A stretch of DNA of 64,000 nt from Apoderus coryli (GCA_911728435.2 CAJVRQ020000077.1:1-64000); one strand, 5' to 3'; shown: positions 23,836 to 36,828, counted from the stretch's first letter. Notes: a model not told the origin generated them from the sequence alone. A program made the numbers and translations.

Positions 23836-24709
23836 TTAATCTAACTTATTTTCACTAATAAAATTTACTTTTATATTCTAAGTGAGAAAACAGCTTTTTG
23901 GCAGCCATTTGAACGTTTAATTCTAAATAACAAAATTTTATTAACAAAACGCGCTAATTCGTTCTAAATTGCTTATTTACGCTTAATCTAACTTATTTTC
24001 ACTAATAAAATTTACTTTTAAATTCTAAGTGAGAAAACAGCTTTTTGGGAGCAATTTGAAAAGTTTAATTCTAAATAACAAAATTTTAGTAACAAAACGC
24101 TCTAATTCGTTCTAATTTGCTTTTTTATGCTTAATCTAATTTCTTTAGACTAATAAAATTTACTTTTAAATTCTAAGTGAGAAATCAGCTTTTTGGCAGC
24201 CATTTGAACGTTTAATTCTAAATAACAAAATTTTAGTAACAAAACGCGCTAATTCGTTCTAAATTGCTTATTTACGCTTAATCTAACTTATTTTCACTAA
24301 TAAAATTTACTTTTAAATTCTAAGTGAGAAAACAGCTTTTTGGCAGCCATTTGAACGTTTAATTCTAAATAACAAAATTTTATTAACAAAACGCGCTAAT
24401 TCGTTCTAAATTGCTTATTTACGCTTAATCTAACTTATTTTCACTAATAAAATTTACTTTTAAATTCTAAGTGAGAAAACAGCTTTTTGGGAGCCATTTG
24501 AAAAGTTTAATTCTAAATAACAAAATTTTAGTAACAAAACGCGCTAAATCGTTCTAATTTGCTTTTTAATGCTTAATCTAATTTCTTTTGACTAATAAAA
24601 TTTACTTTTATATTCTAAGTGAGAAAACAGCTTTTTGGCAGCCATTTGAACGTTTAATTCTAAATAACAAAATTTTAGTAACAAAACGCGCTAATTCGTT
24701 CTAAATTGC
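23836..24709. repeat. Six satellite monomers between SINE copies 1 and 2
   Basis: About 884 bp of satellite counting one target duplication, six monomers, no gene. The first unit is the TTTTATATTC, GGCAGCC, TTTTATTAAC type that follows all three inserts. The last unit before copy 2 is again a GGCAGCC type, as before copies 1 and 3. Confidence 0.93.
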
Positions 24710-24718
24710 TTATTTACG

Positions 24719-24719
<1 letters not shown>

Positions 24720-24754
<35 letters not shown>

Positions 24755-25119
24755 CCTTCTGGTCCTCCACTCGCACACCTCGGTACGCACTTAAGCCCCC
24801 GGCGTGTACGAATGGCGTACTTCAGCCTTGAAGGCTTATTGTGCCTTTTCAGGACCATACTGCACTCACTTATCATTCTACTATCACACAACATTCATTC
24901 TTCGCTTAGATGGGCCACCGTCAGGTACCGTCTATAATGAACCCCCTTAAACGGTCACCCACCACGCGCCATTCATTCTACAACCTAGATGAGTCACCGC
25001 CAGGTCCGTTTTTAATAAACCCCCCAGACGGTCACCCATCCAACTTGTAGCCGCGCTCCACAGAGCTGCACTTCGACGGTCGTCACTATATGATCCCGTC
25101 TAGGCTACCCGGCCCGGCT
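24720..25119 (-). mobile_element. SINE-like retroelement with 5S rRNA-like head, copy 2
   Basis: Apart from a 30-base instead of 31-base A tail, I saw no difference from copy 1. It sits at the same position in the monomer and has the same flanking TTATTTACGC (24710-24719 and 25120-25129). Identical insertion points and shared flanking variants show this is not a separate insertion; it was copied together with the surrounding satellite. Confidence 0.82.
25023..25074 (-). promoter_or_regulatory. 5S rRNA-like internal promoter, SINE copy 2
   Basis: Same 52-nt segment as in copy 1, base for base as far as I can see, including the box C match TTGGATGGGTGACCG and the GCGCGG 7 nt upstream of it. 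Confidence 0.65.
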
Positions 25120-25129
25120 TTATTTACGC

Positions 25130-26299
25130 TTAATCTAACTTATTTTCACTAATAAAATTTACTTTTATATTCTAAGTGAGAAAACAGCTTTTTGGCAGCC
25201 ATTTGAACGTTTAATTCTAAATAACAAAATTTTATTAACAAAACGCGCTAATTCGTTCTAAATTGCTTATTTACGCTTAATCTAACTTATTTTCACTAAT
25301 AAAATTTACTTTTAAATTCTAAGTGAGAAAACAGCTTTTTGGGAGCAATTTGAAAAGTTTAATTCTAAATAACAAAATTTTAGTAACAAAACGCTCTAAT
25401 TCGTTCTAATTTGCTTTTTTATGCTTAATCTAATTTCTTTAGACTAATAAAATTTACTTTTAAATTCTAAGTGAGAAATCAGCTTTTTGGCAGCCATTTG
25501 AACGTTTAATTCTAAATAACAAAATTTTAGTAACAAAACGCGCTAATTCGTTCTAAATTGCTTATTTACGCTTAATCTAACTTATTTTCACTAATAAAAT
25601 TTACTTTTAAATTCTAAGTGAGAAAACAGCTTTTTGGGAGCCATTTGAAAAGTTTAATTCTAAATAACAAAATTTTAGTAACAAAACGCGCTAAATCGTT
25701 CTAATTTGCTTTTTTATGCTTAATATAATTTCTTTTGACTAATAAAACTTACTTTTAAATTCTAAGTGAGAAAACAGCTTTTTGGGAGCCAGTTGAAAAG
25801 TTTAATTCTAATTAACAAAATTTTAGTAACAAAACGCTCTAATTCTTTTTAATTTGCTTTTTTGTGCTTAATCTAATTTCTTTTGACTAATAAAATTTAC
25901 TTTTAATTTCTAAGTGAGAAAACAGCTTTTTGGGAGCCATTTGAAAAGTTTAATTCTAAATAACAAAATTTTAGTAACAAAACGCGCTAATTCGTTCTAA
26001 ATTGCTTATTTACGCTTAATCTAACTATTTTCACTAATAAAATTTACTTTTAAATTCTAAGTGAGAAAACAGCTTTTTGGGAGCCATTTGAAAAGTTTAA
26101 TTCTAAATAACAAAATTTTAGTAACAAAACGCGCTAAATCGTTCTAATTTGCTTTTTAATGCTTAATCTAATTTCTTTTGACTAATAAAATTTACTTTTA
26201 AATTCTAAGTGAGAAAACAGCTTTTTGGCAGCCATTTGAACGTTTAATTCTAAATAACAAAATTTTAGTAACAAAACGCGCTAATTCGTTCTAAATTGC
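25130..26299. repeat. Eight satellite monomers between SINE copies 2 and 3
   Basis: About 1180 bp, eight monomers, no gene. It repeats the order seen just left of copy 1: the TTAATATAATTTC unit, the AAAACTTACTTTT unit with GCCAGTTG, and the TAACTATTTTCAC unit that is two bases short. This shows the insert was amplified with its left flank. Confidence 0.93.
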
Positions 26300-26308
26300 T
26301 TATTTACG

Positions 26309-26309
<1 letters not shown>

Positions 26310-26345
<36 letters not shown>

Positions 26346-26710
26346 CCTTCTGGTCCTCCACTCGCACACCTCGGTACGCACTTAAGCCCCCGGCGTGTAC
26401 GAATGGCGTACTTCAGCCTTGAAGGCTTATTGTGCCTTTTCAGGACCATACTGCACTCACTTATCATTCTACTATCACACAACATTCATTCTTCGCTTAG
26501 ATGGGCCACCGTCAGGTACCGTCTATAATGAACCCCCTTAAACGGTCACCCACCACGCGCCATTCATTCTACAACCTAGATGAGTCACCGCCAGGTCCGT
26601 TTTTAATAAACCCCCCAGACGGTCACCCATCCAACTTGTAGCCGCGCTCCACAGAGCTGCACTTCGACGGTCGTCACTATATGATCCCGTCTAGGCTACC
26701 CGGCCCGGCT
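26310..26710 (-). mobile_element. SINE-like retroelement with 5S rRNA-like head, copy 3
   Basis: Third copy, 401 bp with a 31-base A tail, flanked by TTATTTACGC at 26300-26309 and 26711-26720. It lies 1590 bp from copy 2, against 1295 bp between copies 1 and 2, so the intervening satellite is 8 monomers here and 6 there. The satellite monomers directly left and right of the insert are the same types as in the other two copies, apart from a TTTTAAATTC for TTTTATATTC change in the left one. Confidence 0.82.
26614..26665 (-). promoter_or_regulatory. 5S rRNA-like internal promoter, SINE copy 3
   Basis: Same 52-nt segment as in the other two copies. Its preservation in all three reflects recent joint amplification more than selection. 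Confidence 0.65.
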
Positions 26711-27465
26711 TTATTTACGCTTAATCTAACTTATTTTCACTAATAAAATTTACTTTTATATTCTAAGTGAGAAAACAGCTTTTTGGCAGCCATTTGAACG
26801 TTTAATTCTAAATAACAAAATTTTATTAACAAAACGCGCTAATTCGTTCTAAATTGCTTATTTACGCTTAATCTAACTTATTTTCACTAATAAAATTTAC
26901 TTTTAAATTCTAAGTGAGAAAACAGCTTTTTGGGAGCAATTTGAAAAGTTTATTTCTAAATAACAAAATTTTAGTAACAAAACGCTCTAATTCGTTCTAC
27001 TTTGCTTTTTTATGCTTAATCTAATTTCTTTAGACTAATAAAATTTACTTTTAAATTCTAAGTGAGAAAACAGCTTTTTGGGAGCCATTTGAAAAGTTTA
27101 TTTCTAAATATCAAAATTTTATTAACAAAACGCTCTAATTCGTTCTAATTTGCTTTTTTATGCTTAATCTAATTTCTTTTGACTAATAAAATTTACTTTT
27201 AAATTCTAAGTGAGAAAACAGCTTTTTGGGAGCCATTTGAAAAGTTTAATTCTAATTAACAAAATTTTAGTAACAAAACGCTCTAATTCTTTCTAATTTG
27301 CTTTTTTGTGCTTAATCTAATTTCTTTTGACTAATAAAATTTACTTTTAAATTCTAAGTGAGAAAACAGCTTTTTGGGAGCCATTTGAAAAGTTTAATTC
27401 TAAATAACAAAATTATAGTAACAAAACGCTCTAATTCGTTCTAAATTGCTTATTTAAGCTTAATC

Positions 27466-28939
27466 TAACTTATTTTCACTAATAAAATTTACTTTTAAAT
27501 TCTAAATGAGAAAAAAGCTTTTTGGGAGCCATTTGAAAAGTTTAATTCTAAATAACAAAATTTTAGTAACAAAACGCGCTAAATCGTTCTAATTTGCTTT
27601 TTTATGCTTAATCTAATTTCTTTTGACTAATAAAATTTACTTTTAAATTCTAAGTGAGAAAACAGCTTTTTGGGAGCCAGTTGAAAAGTTTATTTCTAAT
27701 TAACAAAATTTTAGTAACAAAACGCTCTAATTCTTTCTAATTTGCTTTTTTGTGCTTAATCTAATTTCTTTTGACTAATAAAATTTACTTTTAATTTCTA
27801 AGTGAGAAAACAGCTTTTTGGGAGCCATTTGAAACGTTTAATACTAAATAACTAAATTTTAGTAACAAAACGCTCTAATTCGTTCTAAATTGCTTATTTA
27901 CGCTTAATCTAACATATTTTCACTATTAAAATTTACTTTTAAATTCTAAGTGAGAAAACAGCTTTTTGGGAGCTATTTGAACGTTTAATTCTAAATAACA
28001 AAATTTTAGTAACAAACCGCGCTAATTCGTTCTAAATTGCTTATTTACGCTTAATCTAACTTATTTTCACTAATAAAATTTACTTTTAAATTCTAAGTGA
28101 GAAAACAACTTTTTGGGACCCATTTGAACGTTTAATTCTAAATACAAAATTTTAGTAAGAAAACGCGCTAATTCGTTCTAAATTGCTTATTTACTCTTAA
28201 TCTAACTTATTTTCACTAATAAAATTTACTTTTAAATTCTAAATGAGAAAAAAGCTTTTTGGGAGCCATTTGAAAAGTTTAATTCTAAATAACAAAATTT
28301 TAGTAACAAAACGCGCTAAATCGTTCTAATTTGCTTTTTTATGCTTAATCTAATTTCTTTTGACTAATAAAATTTACTTTTAAATTCTAAGTGAGAAAAC
28401 AGCTTTTTGGGAGCCAGTTGAAAAGTTTATTTCTAATTAACAAAATTTTAGTAACAAAACGCTCTAATTCTTTCTAATTTGCTTTTTTGTGCTTAATCTA
28501 ATTTCTTTTGACTAATAAAATTTACTTTTAATTTCTAAGTGAGAAAACAAAGCTTTGGGAGCCATTTGAAACGTTTAATACTAAATAACTAAATTTTAGT
28601 AACAAAACGCTCTAATTCGTTCTAAATTGCTTATTTACGCTTAATCTAACATATTTTCACTAATAAAATTTACTTTTAAATTCTAAGTGAGAAAACAGCT
28701 TTTTGGGAGCTATTTGAACGTTTAATTCTAAATAACAAAATTTTAGTAACAAACCGCGCTAATTCGTTCTAAATTGCTTATTTACGCTTAATCTAACTTA
28801 TTTTCACTAATAAAATTTACTTTTAAATTCTAAGTGAGAAAACAGCTTTTTGGCAGCCATTTGAACGTTTAATTCTAAATAACAAAATTTTAGTAACAAA
28901 ACGCGCTTATTCGTTCTAAATTGCTTTTACGCTTAATCT
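27466..28939. repeat. 5-monomer tandem duplication, 737 bp
   Basis: The block starting with the CTAAATGAGAAAAAAGC monomer at 27466 recurs at 28203, 737 bp on (5 monomers). It carries the rare TTTAATACTAAATAACTAAATTTT and AACATATTTTCAC units and the TATTTGAACG unit. The two copies differ by a few changes, such as CACTATTAAAAT in the first and AACAAAGCTTTGGG in the second. Confidence 0.8.
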
Positions 28940-31294
28940 AACTTATTTTCACTAATAAAATTTACTTTTAAATTCTAAGTGAGAAAACAGGTTTTTGGGA
29001 GCAATTTGAAAAGTTTATTTCTAAATAACAAAATTTTAGTAACAAAACGCTCTAATTCGTTCTAATTTGCTTTTTTATGCTTAATCTAATTTCTTTTGAC
29101 TAATAAAATTTACTTTAAAATTCTAAGTGAGAAAACAGCTTTTTGGGAGCCATTTGAAAAGTTTATTTCTAAATATCAAAATTTTAGTAACAAAACGCTC
29201 TAATTCGTTCTAATTTGCTTTTTTATGCTTAATCTAATTTCTTTTGACTAATAAAATTTACTTTTAAATTCTAAGTGAGAAAACAGCTTTTTGGGAGCCA
29301 TTTGAACGTTTAATTCTAAATAACAAAATTTTAGTAACAAACCGCGCTAATTCGTTCTAAATTGCTTATTTACGCTTAATCTAACTTATTTTCACTAATA
29401 AAATTTACTTTTAAATTCTAAGTGAGAAAACAACTTTTTGGGACCCATTTGAACGTTTAATTCTAAATAACAAAATTTTAGTAACAAAACGCGCTAATTC
29501 GTTCTAAATTGCTTATTTACGCTTAATCTAACTTATTTTCACTAATAAAATTTATTTTTAAATAATAAGTGAGAAAACAGCTTTTTGGGAGCCATTTGAA
29601 AAGTTTAATTCTAAATAACAAAATTTTTGTAACAAAACGCTCTAATTCGTTCTAATTTGCTTTTTTATGCTTAATCTAATTTCTTTTGACTAATAAAATT
29701 TACTTTTATATTCTAAGTGAGAAAACAGCTTTTTGGGAGCCATTTGGAAAGTTTAATTCTAAATAACAAAATTTTAGTAACAAAACGCTCTAATTCGTTC
29801 TAATTTGCTTTTTTATGCTTAATCTAATTTCTTTTGACTAATAAAATTTACTTTTAAATTCTAAGTGAGAAAACAGCTTTTTGGGAGCCATTTGAAAAGT
29901 TTAATACTAAATAACAAAAATTTAGTAACAAAACGCGCTAAATCGTTCTAAATTGATTATTTACGCTTAATCTAACTTATTTTCACTAATAAAATTTACT
30001 TTTAAATTCTAAGTGAGAAAACAGCTTTTTGGGAGCCATTTGAAAAGTTTAATTCTAAATAACAAAATTTTAGTAACAAAACGCGCTAAATCGTTCTAAT
30101 TTGCTTTTTTATGCTTAATCTTATTTATTTAGACTAATAAAATTTACTTTTAAATTCTAAGTGAGAAAACAGCTTTTTGGCAGCCATTTGAACGTTTAAT
30201 TCTAAATAACAAAATTTTAGTAACAAAACGCGCTAATTCGTTCTAAATTGCTTATTTACGCTTAATCTAACTTATTTTCACTAATAAAATTTACTTTTAA
30301 ATTCTAAGTGAGAAAACAGCTTTTTGGGAGCAATTTGAAAAGTTTAATTCTAAATAACAAAATTTTAGTAACAAAACGCTCTAATTCGTTCTAATTTGCT
30401 TTTTTATGCTTAATCTAATTTCTTTTGACTAATAAAATTTACTTTTAAATTCTAAGTGAGAAATCAGCTTTTTGGCAGCCATTTGAACGTTTAATTCTAA
30501 ATAACAAAATTTTAGTAACAAAACGCGCTAATTCGTTCTAAATTGCTTATTTACGCTTAATCTAACTTATTTTCACTAATAAAATTTACTTTTAAATTCT
30601 AAGTGAGAAAACAGCTTTTTGGGAGCCATTTGAAAAGTTTAATTCTAAATAACAAAATTTTAGTAACAAAACGCGCTAAATCGTTCTAATTTGCTTTTTT
30701 ATGCTTAATATAATTTCTTTTGACTAATAAAACTTACTTTTAAATTCTAAGTGAGAAAACAGCTTTTTGGGAGCCAGTTGAAAAGTTTAATTCTAATTAA
30801 CAAAATTTTAGTAACAAAACGCTCTAATTCTTTTTAATTTGCTTTTTTGTGCTTAATCTAATTTCTTTTGACTAATAAAATTTACTTTTAAATTCTAAGT
30901 GAGAAAACAGCTTTTTGGGAGCCATTTGAAAAGTTTAATTCTAAATAACAAAATTTTAGTAACAAAACGCGCTAATTCGTTCTAAATTGCTTATTTACGC
31001 TTAATCTAACTATTTTCACTAATAAAATTTACTTTTAAATTCTAAGTGAGAAAACAGCTTTTTGGGAGCCATTTGAAAAGTTTAATTCTAAATAACAAAA
31101 TTTTAGTAACAAAACGCGCTAAATCGTTCTAATTTGCTTTTTAATGCTTAATCTAATTTCTTTTGACTAATAAAATTTACTTTTATATTCTAAGTGAGAA
31201 AACAGCTTTTTGGCAGCCATTTGAACGTTTAATTCTAAATAACAAAATTTTAGTAACAAAACGCGCTAATTCGTTCTAAATTGCTTATTTACGC
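28203..31294. repeat. Insertion-free paralogue of the 18901-23424 region
   Basis: The left part (28203-28796) matches 18901-19494 at offset 9302, and the right part (28796-31294) matches 20926-23424 at offset 7870. The difference, 1432 bp, equals the LINE (1426) plus its 6-bp duplication. At 28796-28801 the satellite reads through ACTTATTTTCAC without an insert, and at 31285-31294 it reads TTATTTACGC followed by TTAATC with no A tail. It thus preserves the pre-insertion state for both elements. Confidence 0.9.
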
Positions 31295-33223
31295 TTAATC
31301 TAACTTATTTTCACTAATAAAATTTACTTTTAAATTCTAAGTGAGAAAACAACTTGTTGGGACCCATTTGAACGTTTAATTCTAAATAACAAAATTTTAG
31401 TAACAAAACGCGCTAATTCGTTCTAAATTGCTTATTTACGCTTAATCTAACTTATTTTCACTAATAAAATTTATTTTTAAATAATAAGTGAGAAAACAGC
31501 TTTTTGGGAGCCATTTGAAAAGTTTAATTCTAAATAACAAAATTTTTGTAACAAAACGCTCTAATTCGTTCTAATTTGCTTTTTTATGCTTAAGCATAAA
31601 AAAGCAAATTTCTTTTGACTAATAAAATTTACTTTTATATTCTAAGTGAGAAAACAGCTTTTTGGGAGCCATTTGGAAAGTTTAATTCTAAATAACAAAA
31701 TTTTAGTAACAAAACGCTCTAATTCGTTCTAATTTGCTTTTTTATGCTTAATCTAATTTCTTTTGACTAATAAAATTTACTTTTAAATTCTAAGTGAGAA
31801 AACAGCTTTTTGGGAGCCATTTGAAAAGTTTAATACTAAATAACAAAAATTTAGTAACAAAACGCGCTAAATCGTTCTAAATTGATTATTTACGCTTAAT
31901 CTAACTTATTTTCACTAATAAAATTTACTTTTAAATTCTAAGTGAGAAAACTGCTTTTTGGGAGCCATTTGAAAAGTTTAATTCTAAATAACAAAATTTT
32001 AGTAACAAAACGCGCTAAATCGTTCTAATTTGCTTTTTTATGCTTAATCTTATTTATTTAGACTAATAAAATTTACTTTTAAATTCTAAGTGAGAAAACA
32101 GCTTTTTGGCAGCCATTTGAACGTTTAATTCTAAATAACAAAATTTTAGTAACAAAACGCGCTAATTCGTTCTAAATTGCTTATTTACGCTTAATCTAAC
32201 TTATTTTCACTAATAAAATTTACTTTTAAATTCTAAGTGAGAAAACAGCTTTTTGGGAGCAATTTGAAAAGTTTAATTCTAAATAACAAAATTTTAGTAA
32301 CAAAACGCTCTAATTCGTTCTAATTTGCATTTTTATGCTTAATCTAATTTCTTTAGACTAATAAAATTTACTTTTAAATTCTAAGTGAGAAATCAGCTTT
32401 TTGGCAGCCATTTGAACGTTTAATTCTAAATAACAAAATTTTAGTAACAAAACGCGCTAATTCGTTCTAAATTGCTTATTTACGCTTAATCTAACTTATT
32501 TTCACTAATAAAATTTACTTTTAAATTCTAAGTGAGAAAACAGCTTTTTGGGAGCCATTTGAAAAGTTTAATTCTAAATAACAAAATTTTAGTAACAAAA
32601 CGCGCTAAATCGTTCTAATTTGCTTTTTTATGCTTAATATAATTTCTTTTGACTAATAAAACTTACTTTTAAATTCTAAGTGAGAAAACAGCTTTTTGGG
32701 AGCCAGTTGAAAAGTTTAATTCTAATTAACAAAATTTTAGTAACAAAACGCTCTAATTCTTTTTAATTTGCTTTTTTGTGCTTAATCTAATTTCTTTTGA
32801 CTAATAAAATTTACTTTTAAATTCTAAGTGAGAAAACAGCTTTTTGGGAGCCATTTGAAAAGTTTAATTCTAAATAACAAAATTTTAGTAACAAAACGCG
32901 CTAATTCGTTCTAAATTGCTTATTTACGCTTAATCTAACTATTTTCACTAATAAAATTTACTTTTAAATTCTAAGTGAGAAAACAGCTTTTTGGGAGCCA
33001 TTTGAAAAGTTTAATTCTAAATAACAAAATTTTAGTAACAAAACGCGCTAAATCGTTCTAATTTGCTTTTTAATGCTTAATCTAATTTCTTTTGACTAAT
33101 AAAATTTACTTTTATATTCTAAGTGAGAAAACAGCTTTTTGGCAGCCATTTGAACGTTTAATTCTAAATAACAAAATTTTAGTAACAAAACGCGCTAATT
33201 CGTTCTAAATTGCTTATTTACGC
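29376..33223. repeat. 13-monomer higher-order repeat, 1919 bp, two copies
   Basis: Positions 29376-31294 and 31295-33223 carry the same variant order, marked by TTTATTTTTAAATAATAAG (about 29560 and 31480), AATTTTTGTAAC and TTAATCTTATTTATTTAG (30116 and 32045). The offset is 1919 bp before and 1929 bp after position 31591, because the second copy has gained 10 bp at the palindrome. Confidence 0.87.
31573..31610. repeat. Perfect 38-bp palindrome
   Basis: The left arm AATTTGCTTTTTTATGCTT is followed at once by its exact reverse complement, with no loop. In the sibling copy 1919 bp upstream the same site reads TATGCTTAATCTAATTTC, so ATCT has been replaced by 14 bp that copy the left arm backwards, a net gain of 10 bp. 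It could form a hairpin or cruciform. Confidence 0.95.
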
Positions 33224-33839
33224 TTAATCTAACTTATTTTCACTAATAAAATTTACTTTTAAATTCTAAGTGAGAAAACAGCTTTTTGGGAGCAATTTGA
33301 AAAGTTTATTTCTAAATAACAAAATTTTAGTAACAAAACGCTCTAATTCGTTCTACTTTGCTTTTTTATGCTTAATCTAATTTCTTTAGACTAATAAAAT
33401 TTACTTTTAAATTCTAAGTGAGAAAACAGCTTTTTGGGAGCCATTTGAAAAGTTTATTTCTAAATATCAAAATTTTAGTAACAAAACGCTCTAATTCGTT
33501 CTAATTTGCTTTTTTATGCTTAATCTAATTTCTTTTGACTAATAAAATTTACTTTTAAATTCTAAGTGAGAAAACAGCTTTTTGGGAGCCATTTGAAAAG
33601 TTTAATTCTAATTAACAAAATTTTAGTAACAAAACGCTCTAATTCTTTCTAATTTGCTTTTTTGTGCTTAATCTAATTTCTTTTGACTAATAAAATTTAC
33701 TTTTAAATTCTAAGTGAGAAAACAGCTTTTTGGGAGCCATTTGAAATGTTTAATTCTAAATAACAAAATTTTAGTAACAAAACGCGCTAATTCGTTCTAA
33801 ATTGCTTATTTACGCTTAATCTAATTTATTTTCACTAAT

Positions 33840-35620
33840 AAAATTTACTTTTAAATTCTAAGTGAGAAAACAGCTTTTTGGGAGCCATTTGAAAAGTTTA
33901 ATTCTAAATAACAAAATTTTAGTAACAAAACGCGCTAATTCGTTCTAAATTGCTTATTTACGCTTAATCTAACTTATTTTCACTAATAAAATTTACTTTT
34001 AAATTCTAAGTGAGAAAACAGCTTTTTGGGAGCCATTTGAAAAGTTTAATTCTAAATAACAAAATTTTAGTAATAAAACGCGCTAAATCGTTCTAATTTG
34101 CTTTTTTATGCTTAATCTAATTTCTTTTGACTAATAAAATTTACTTTTAAATTCTAAGTGAGAAAACAGCTTTTTGGGAGCCAGTTGAAAAGTTTAATTC
34201 TAATTAACAAAATTTTAGTAACAAAACGCTCTAATTCTTTCTAATTTGCTTTTTTGTGCTTAATCTAATTTCTTTTGACTAATAAAATTTACTTTTAAAT
34301 TCTAAGTGAGAAAACAGCTTTTTGGGAGCCATTTGAAAAGTTTAATTCTAAATAACAAAATTTTAGTAACATAACGCGCTAATTCGTACTAAATTGCTTA
34401 TTTACGCCTAATCTAACTTATTTTCACTAATAAAATTTACTTTTAAATTCTAAGTGAGAAAACAGCTTTTTGGGAGCCATTTGAAAAGTTTAATTCTAAA
34501 TAACAAAATTTTAGTAACAAAACGCGCTAAATCGTTCTAATTTGCTTTTTTATGCTTAATCTAATTTCTTTAGACTAATAAAATTTACTTTTAAATTCTA
34601 AGTGAGAAAACAGCTTTTTGGCAGCCATTTGAACGTTTAATTCTAAATAACAAAATTTTAGTAACAAAACGCGCTAATTCGTTCTAAATTGCTTATTTAC
34701 GCTTAATCTAACTTATTTTCACTAATAAAATTTACTTTTAAATTCTAAGTGAGAAAACAGCTTTTTGGGAGCCATTTGAAAAGTTTAATTCTAAATAACA
34801 AAATTTTAGTAACAAAACGCGCTAATTCGTTCTAAATTGCTTATTTACGCTTAATCTAACTTATTTTCACTAATAAAATTTACTTTTAAATTCTAAGTGA
34901 GAAAACAGCTTTTTGGGAGCCATTTGAAAAGTTTAATTCTAAATAACAAAATTTTAGTAATAAAACGCGCTAAATCGTTCTAATTTGCTTTTTTATGCTT
35001 AATCTAATTTCTTTTGACTAATAAAATTTACTTTTAAATTCTAAGTGAGAAAACAGCTTTTTGGGAGCCAGTTGAAAAGTTTAATTCTAATTAACAAAAT
35101 TTTAGTAACAAAACGCTCTAATTCTTTCTAATTTGCTTTTTTGTGCTTAATCTAATTTCTGTTGACTAATAAAATTTACTTTTAAATTCTAAGTGAGAAA
35201 ACAGCTTTTTGGGAGCCATTTGAAAAGTTTAATTCTAAATAACAAAATTTTAGTAACATAACGCGCTAATTCGTACTAAATTGCTTATTTACGCCTAATC
35301 TAACTTATTTTCACTAATAAAATTTACTTTTAAATTCTAAGTGAGAAAACAGCTTTTTGGGAGCCATTTGAAAAGTTTAATTCTAAATAACAAAATTTTA
35401 GTAACAAAACGCGCTAAATCGTTCTAATTTGCTTTTTTATGCTTAATCTAATTTCTTTAGACTAATAAAATTTACTTTTAAATTCTAAGTGAGAAAACAG
35501 CTTTTTGGCAGCCATTTGAACGTTTAATTCTAAATAACAAAATTTTAGTAACAAAACGCGCTAATTCGTTCTAAATTGCTTATTTACGCTTAATCTAACT
35601 TATTTTCACTAATAAAATTT
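33840..35620. repeat. 6-monomer higher-order repeat, 887 bp, two copies
   Basis: The unit with ATAACGCGC, TTCGTACTAAATTGC and TTACGCCTAATC at 34371 recurs at 35258 (887 bp, 6 monomers), and the TAATAAAACGCG unit before it recurs at the same spacing. The edges are approximate. No gene is present. Confidence 0.8.
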
Positions 35621-36828
35621 ACTTTTAAATTCTAAGTGAGAAAACAACTTGTTGGGACCCATTTAAACGTTTAATTCTAAATAACAAAATTTTAGTAACA
35701 AAACGCGCTAATTCGTTCTAAATTGCTTATTTACGCTTAATCTAACTTATTTTCACTAATAAAATTTACTTTTAAATTCTAAGTGAGAAAACTGCTTTTT
35801 GGGAGCCATTTGAAAAGTTTAATTCTAAATAACAAAATTTTAGTAACAAAACGCGCTAAATCGTTCTAATTTGCTTTTTTATGCTTAATCTAATTTATTT
35901 AGACTAATAAAATTTACTTTTAAATTCTAAGTGAGAAAACAGCTTTTTGGCAGCCATTTGAACGTTTAATTCTAAATAACAAAATTTTAGTAACAAAACG
36001 CGCTAATTCGTTCTAAATTGCTTATTTACGCTTAATCTAACTTATTTCCACTAATAAAATTTACTTTTAAATTCTAAGTGAGAAAACAGCTTTTTGGGAG
36101 CAATTTGAAAAGTTTAATTCTAAATAACAAAATTTTAGTAACAAAACGCTCTAATTCGTTCTAATTTGCTTTTTTATGCTTAATCTAATTTCTTTAGACT
36201 AATAAAATTTACTTTTAAATTCTAAGTGAGAAATCAGCTTTTTGGCAGCCATTTGAACGTTTAATTCTAAATAACAAAATTTTAGTAACAAAACGCGCTA
36301 ATTCGTTCTAAATTGCTTATTTACGCTTAATCTAACTTATTTTCACTAATAAAATTTACTTTTAAATTCTAAGTGAGAAAACAGCTTTTTGGGAGCCATT
36401 TGAAAAGTTTAATTCTATATAACAAAATTTTAGTAACAAAACGCGCTAAATCGTTCTAATTTGCTTTTTTATGCTTAATCTAATTTCTTTTGACTAATAA
36501 AACTTACTTTTAAATTCTAAGTGAGAAAACAGCTTTTTGGGAGCCAGTTGAAAAGTTTAATTCTAATTAACAAAATTTTAGTAACAAAACGCTCTAATTC
36601 TTTCTAATTTGCTTTTTTGTGCTTAATCTAATTTCTTTTGACTAATAAAATTTACTTTTAAATTCTAAGTGAGAAATCAGCTTTTTGGGAGCCATTTGAA
36701 AAGTTTAATTCTAAATAACAAAATTTTAGTAACAAAACGCGCTAATTCGTTCTAAATTGCTTATTTACGCTTAATCTAACTTATTTTCACTAATAAAATT
36801 TACTTTTAAATTCTAAGTGAGAAAACAA

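Noticed and set aside
23425..26340. Poly(T) runs as terminators
   Set aside because: They are A tails of minus-strand retroelements, shown by their position at the element edge next to the target duplication.
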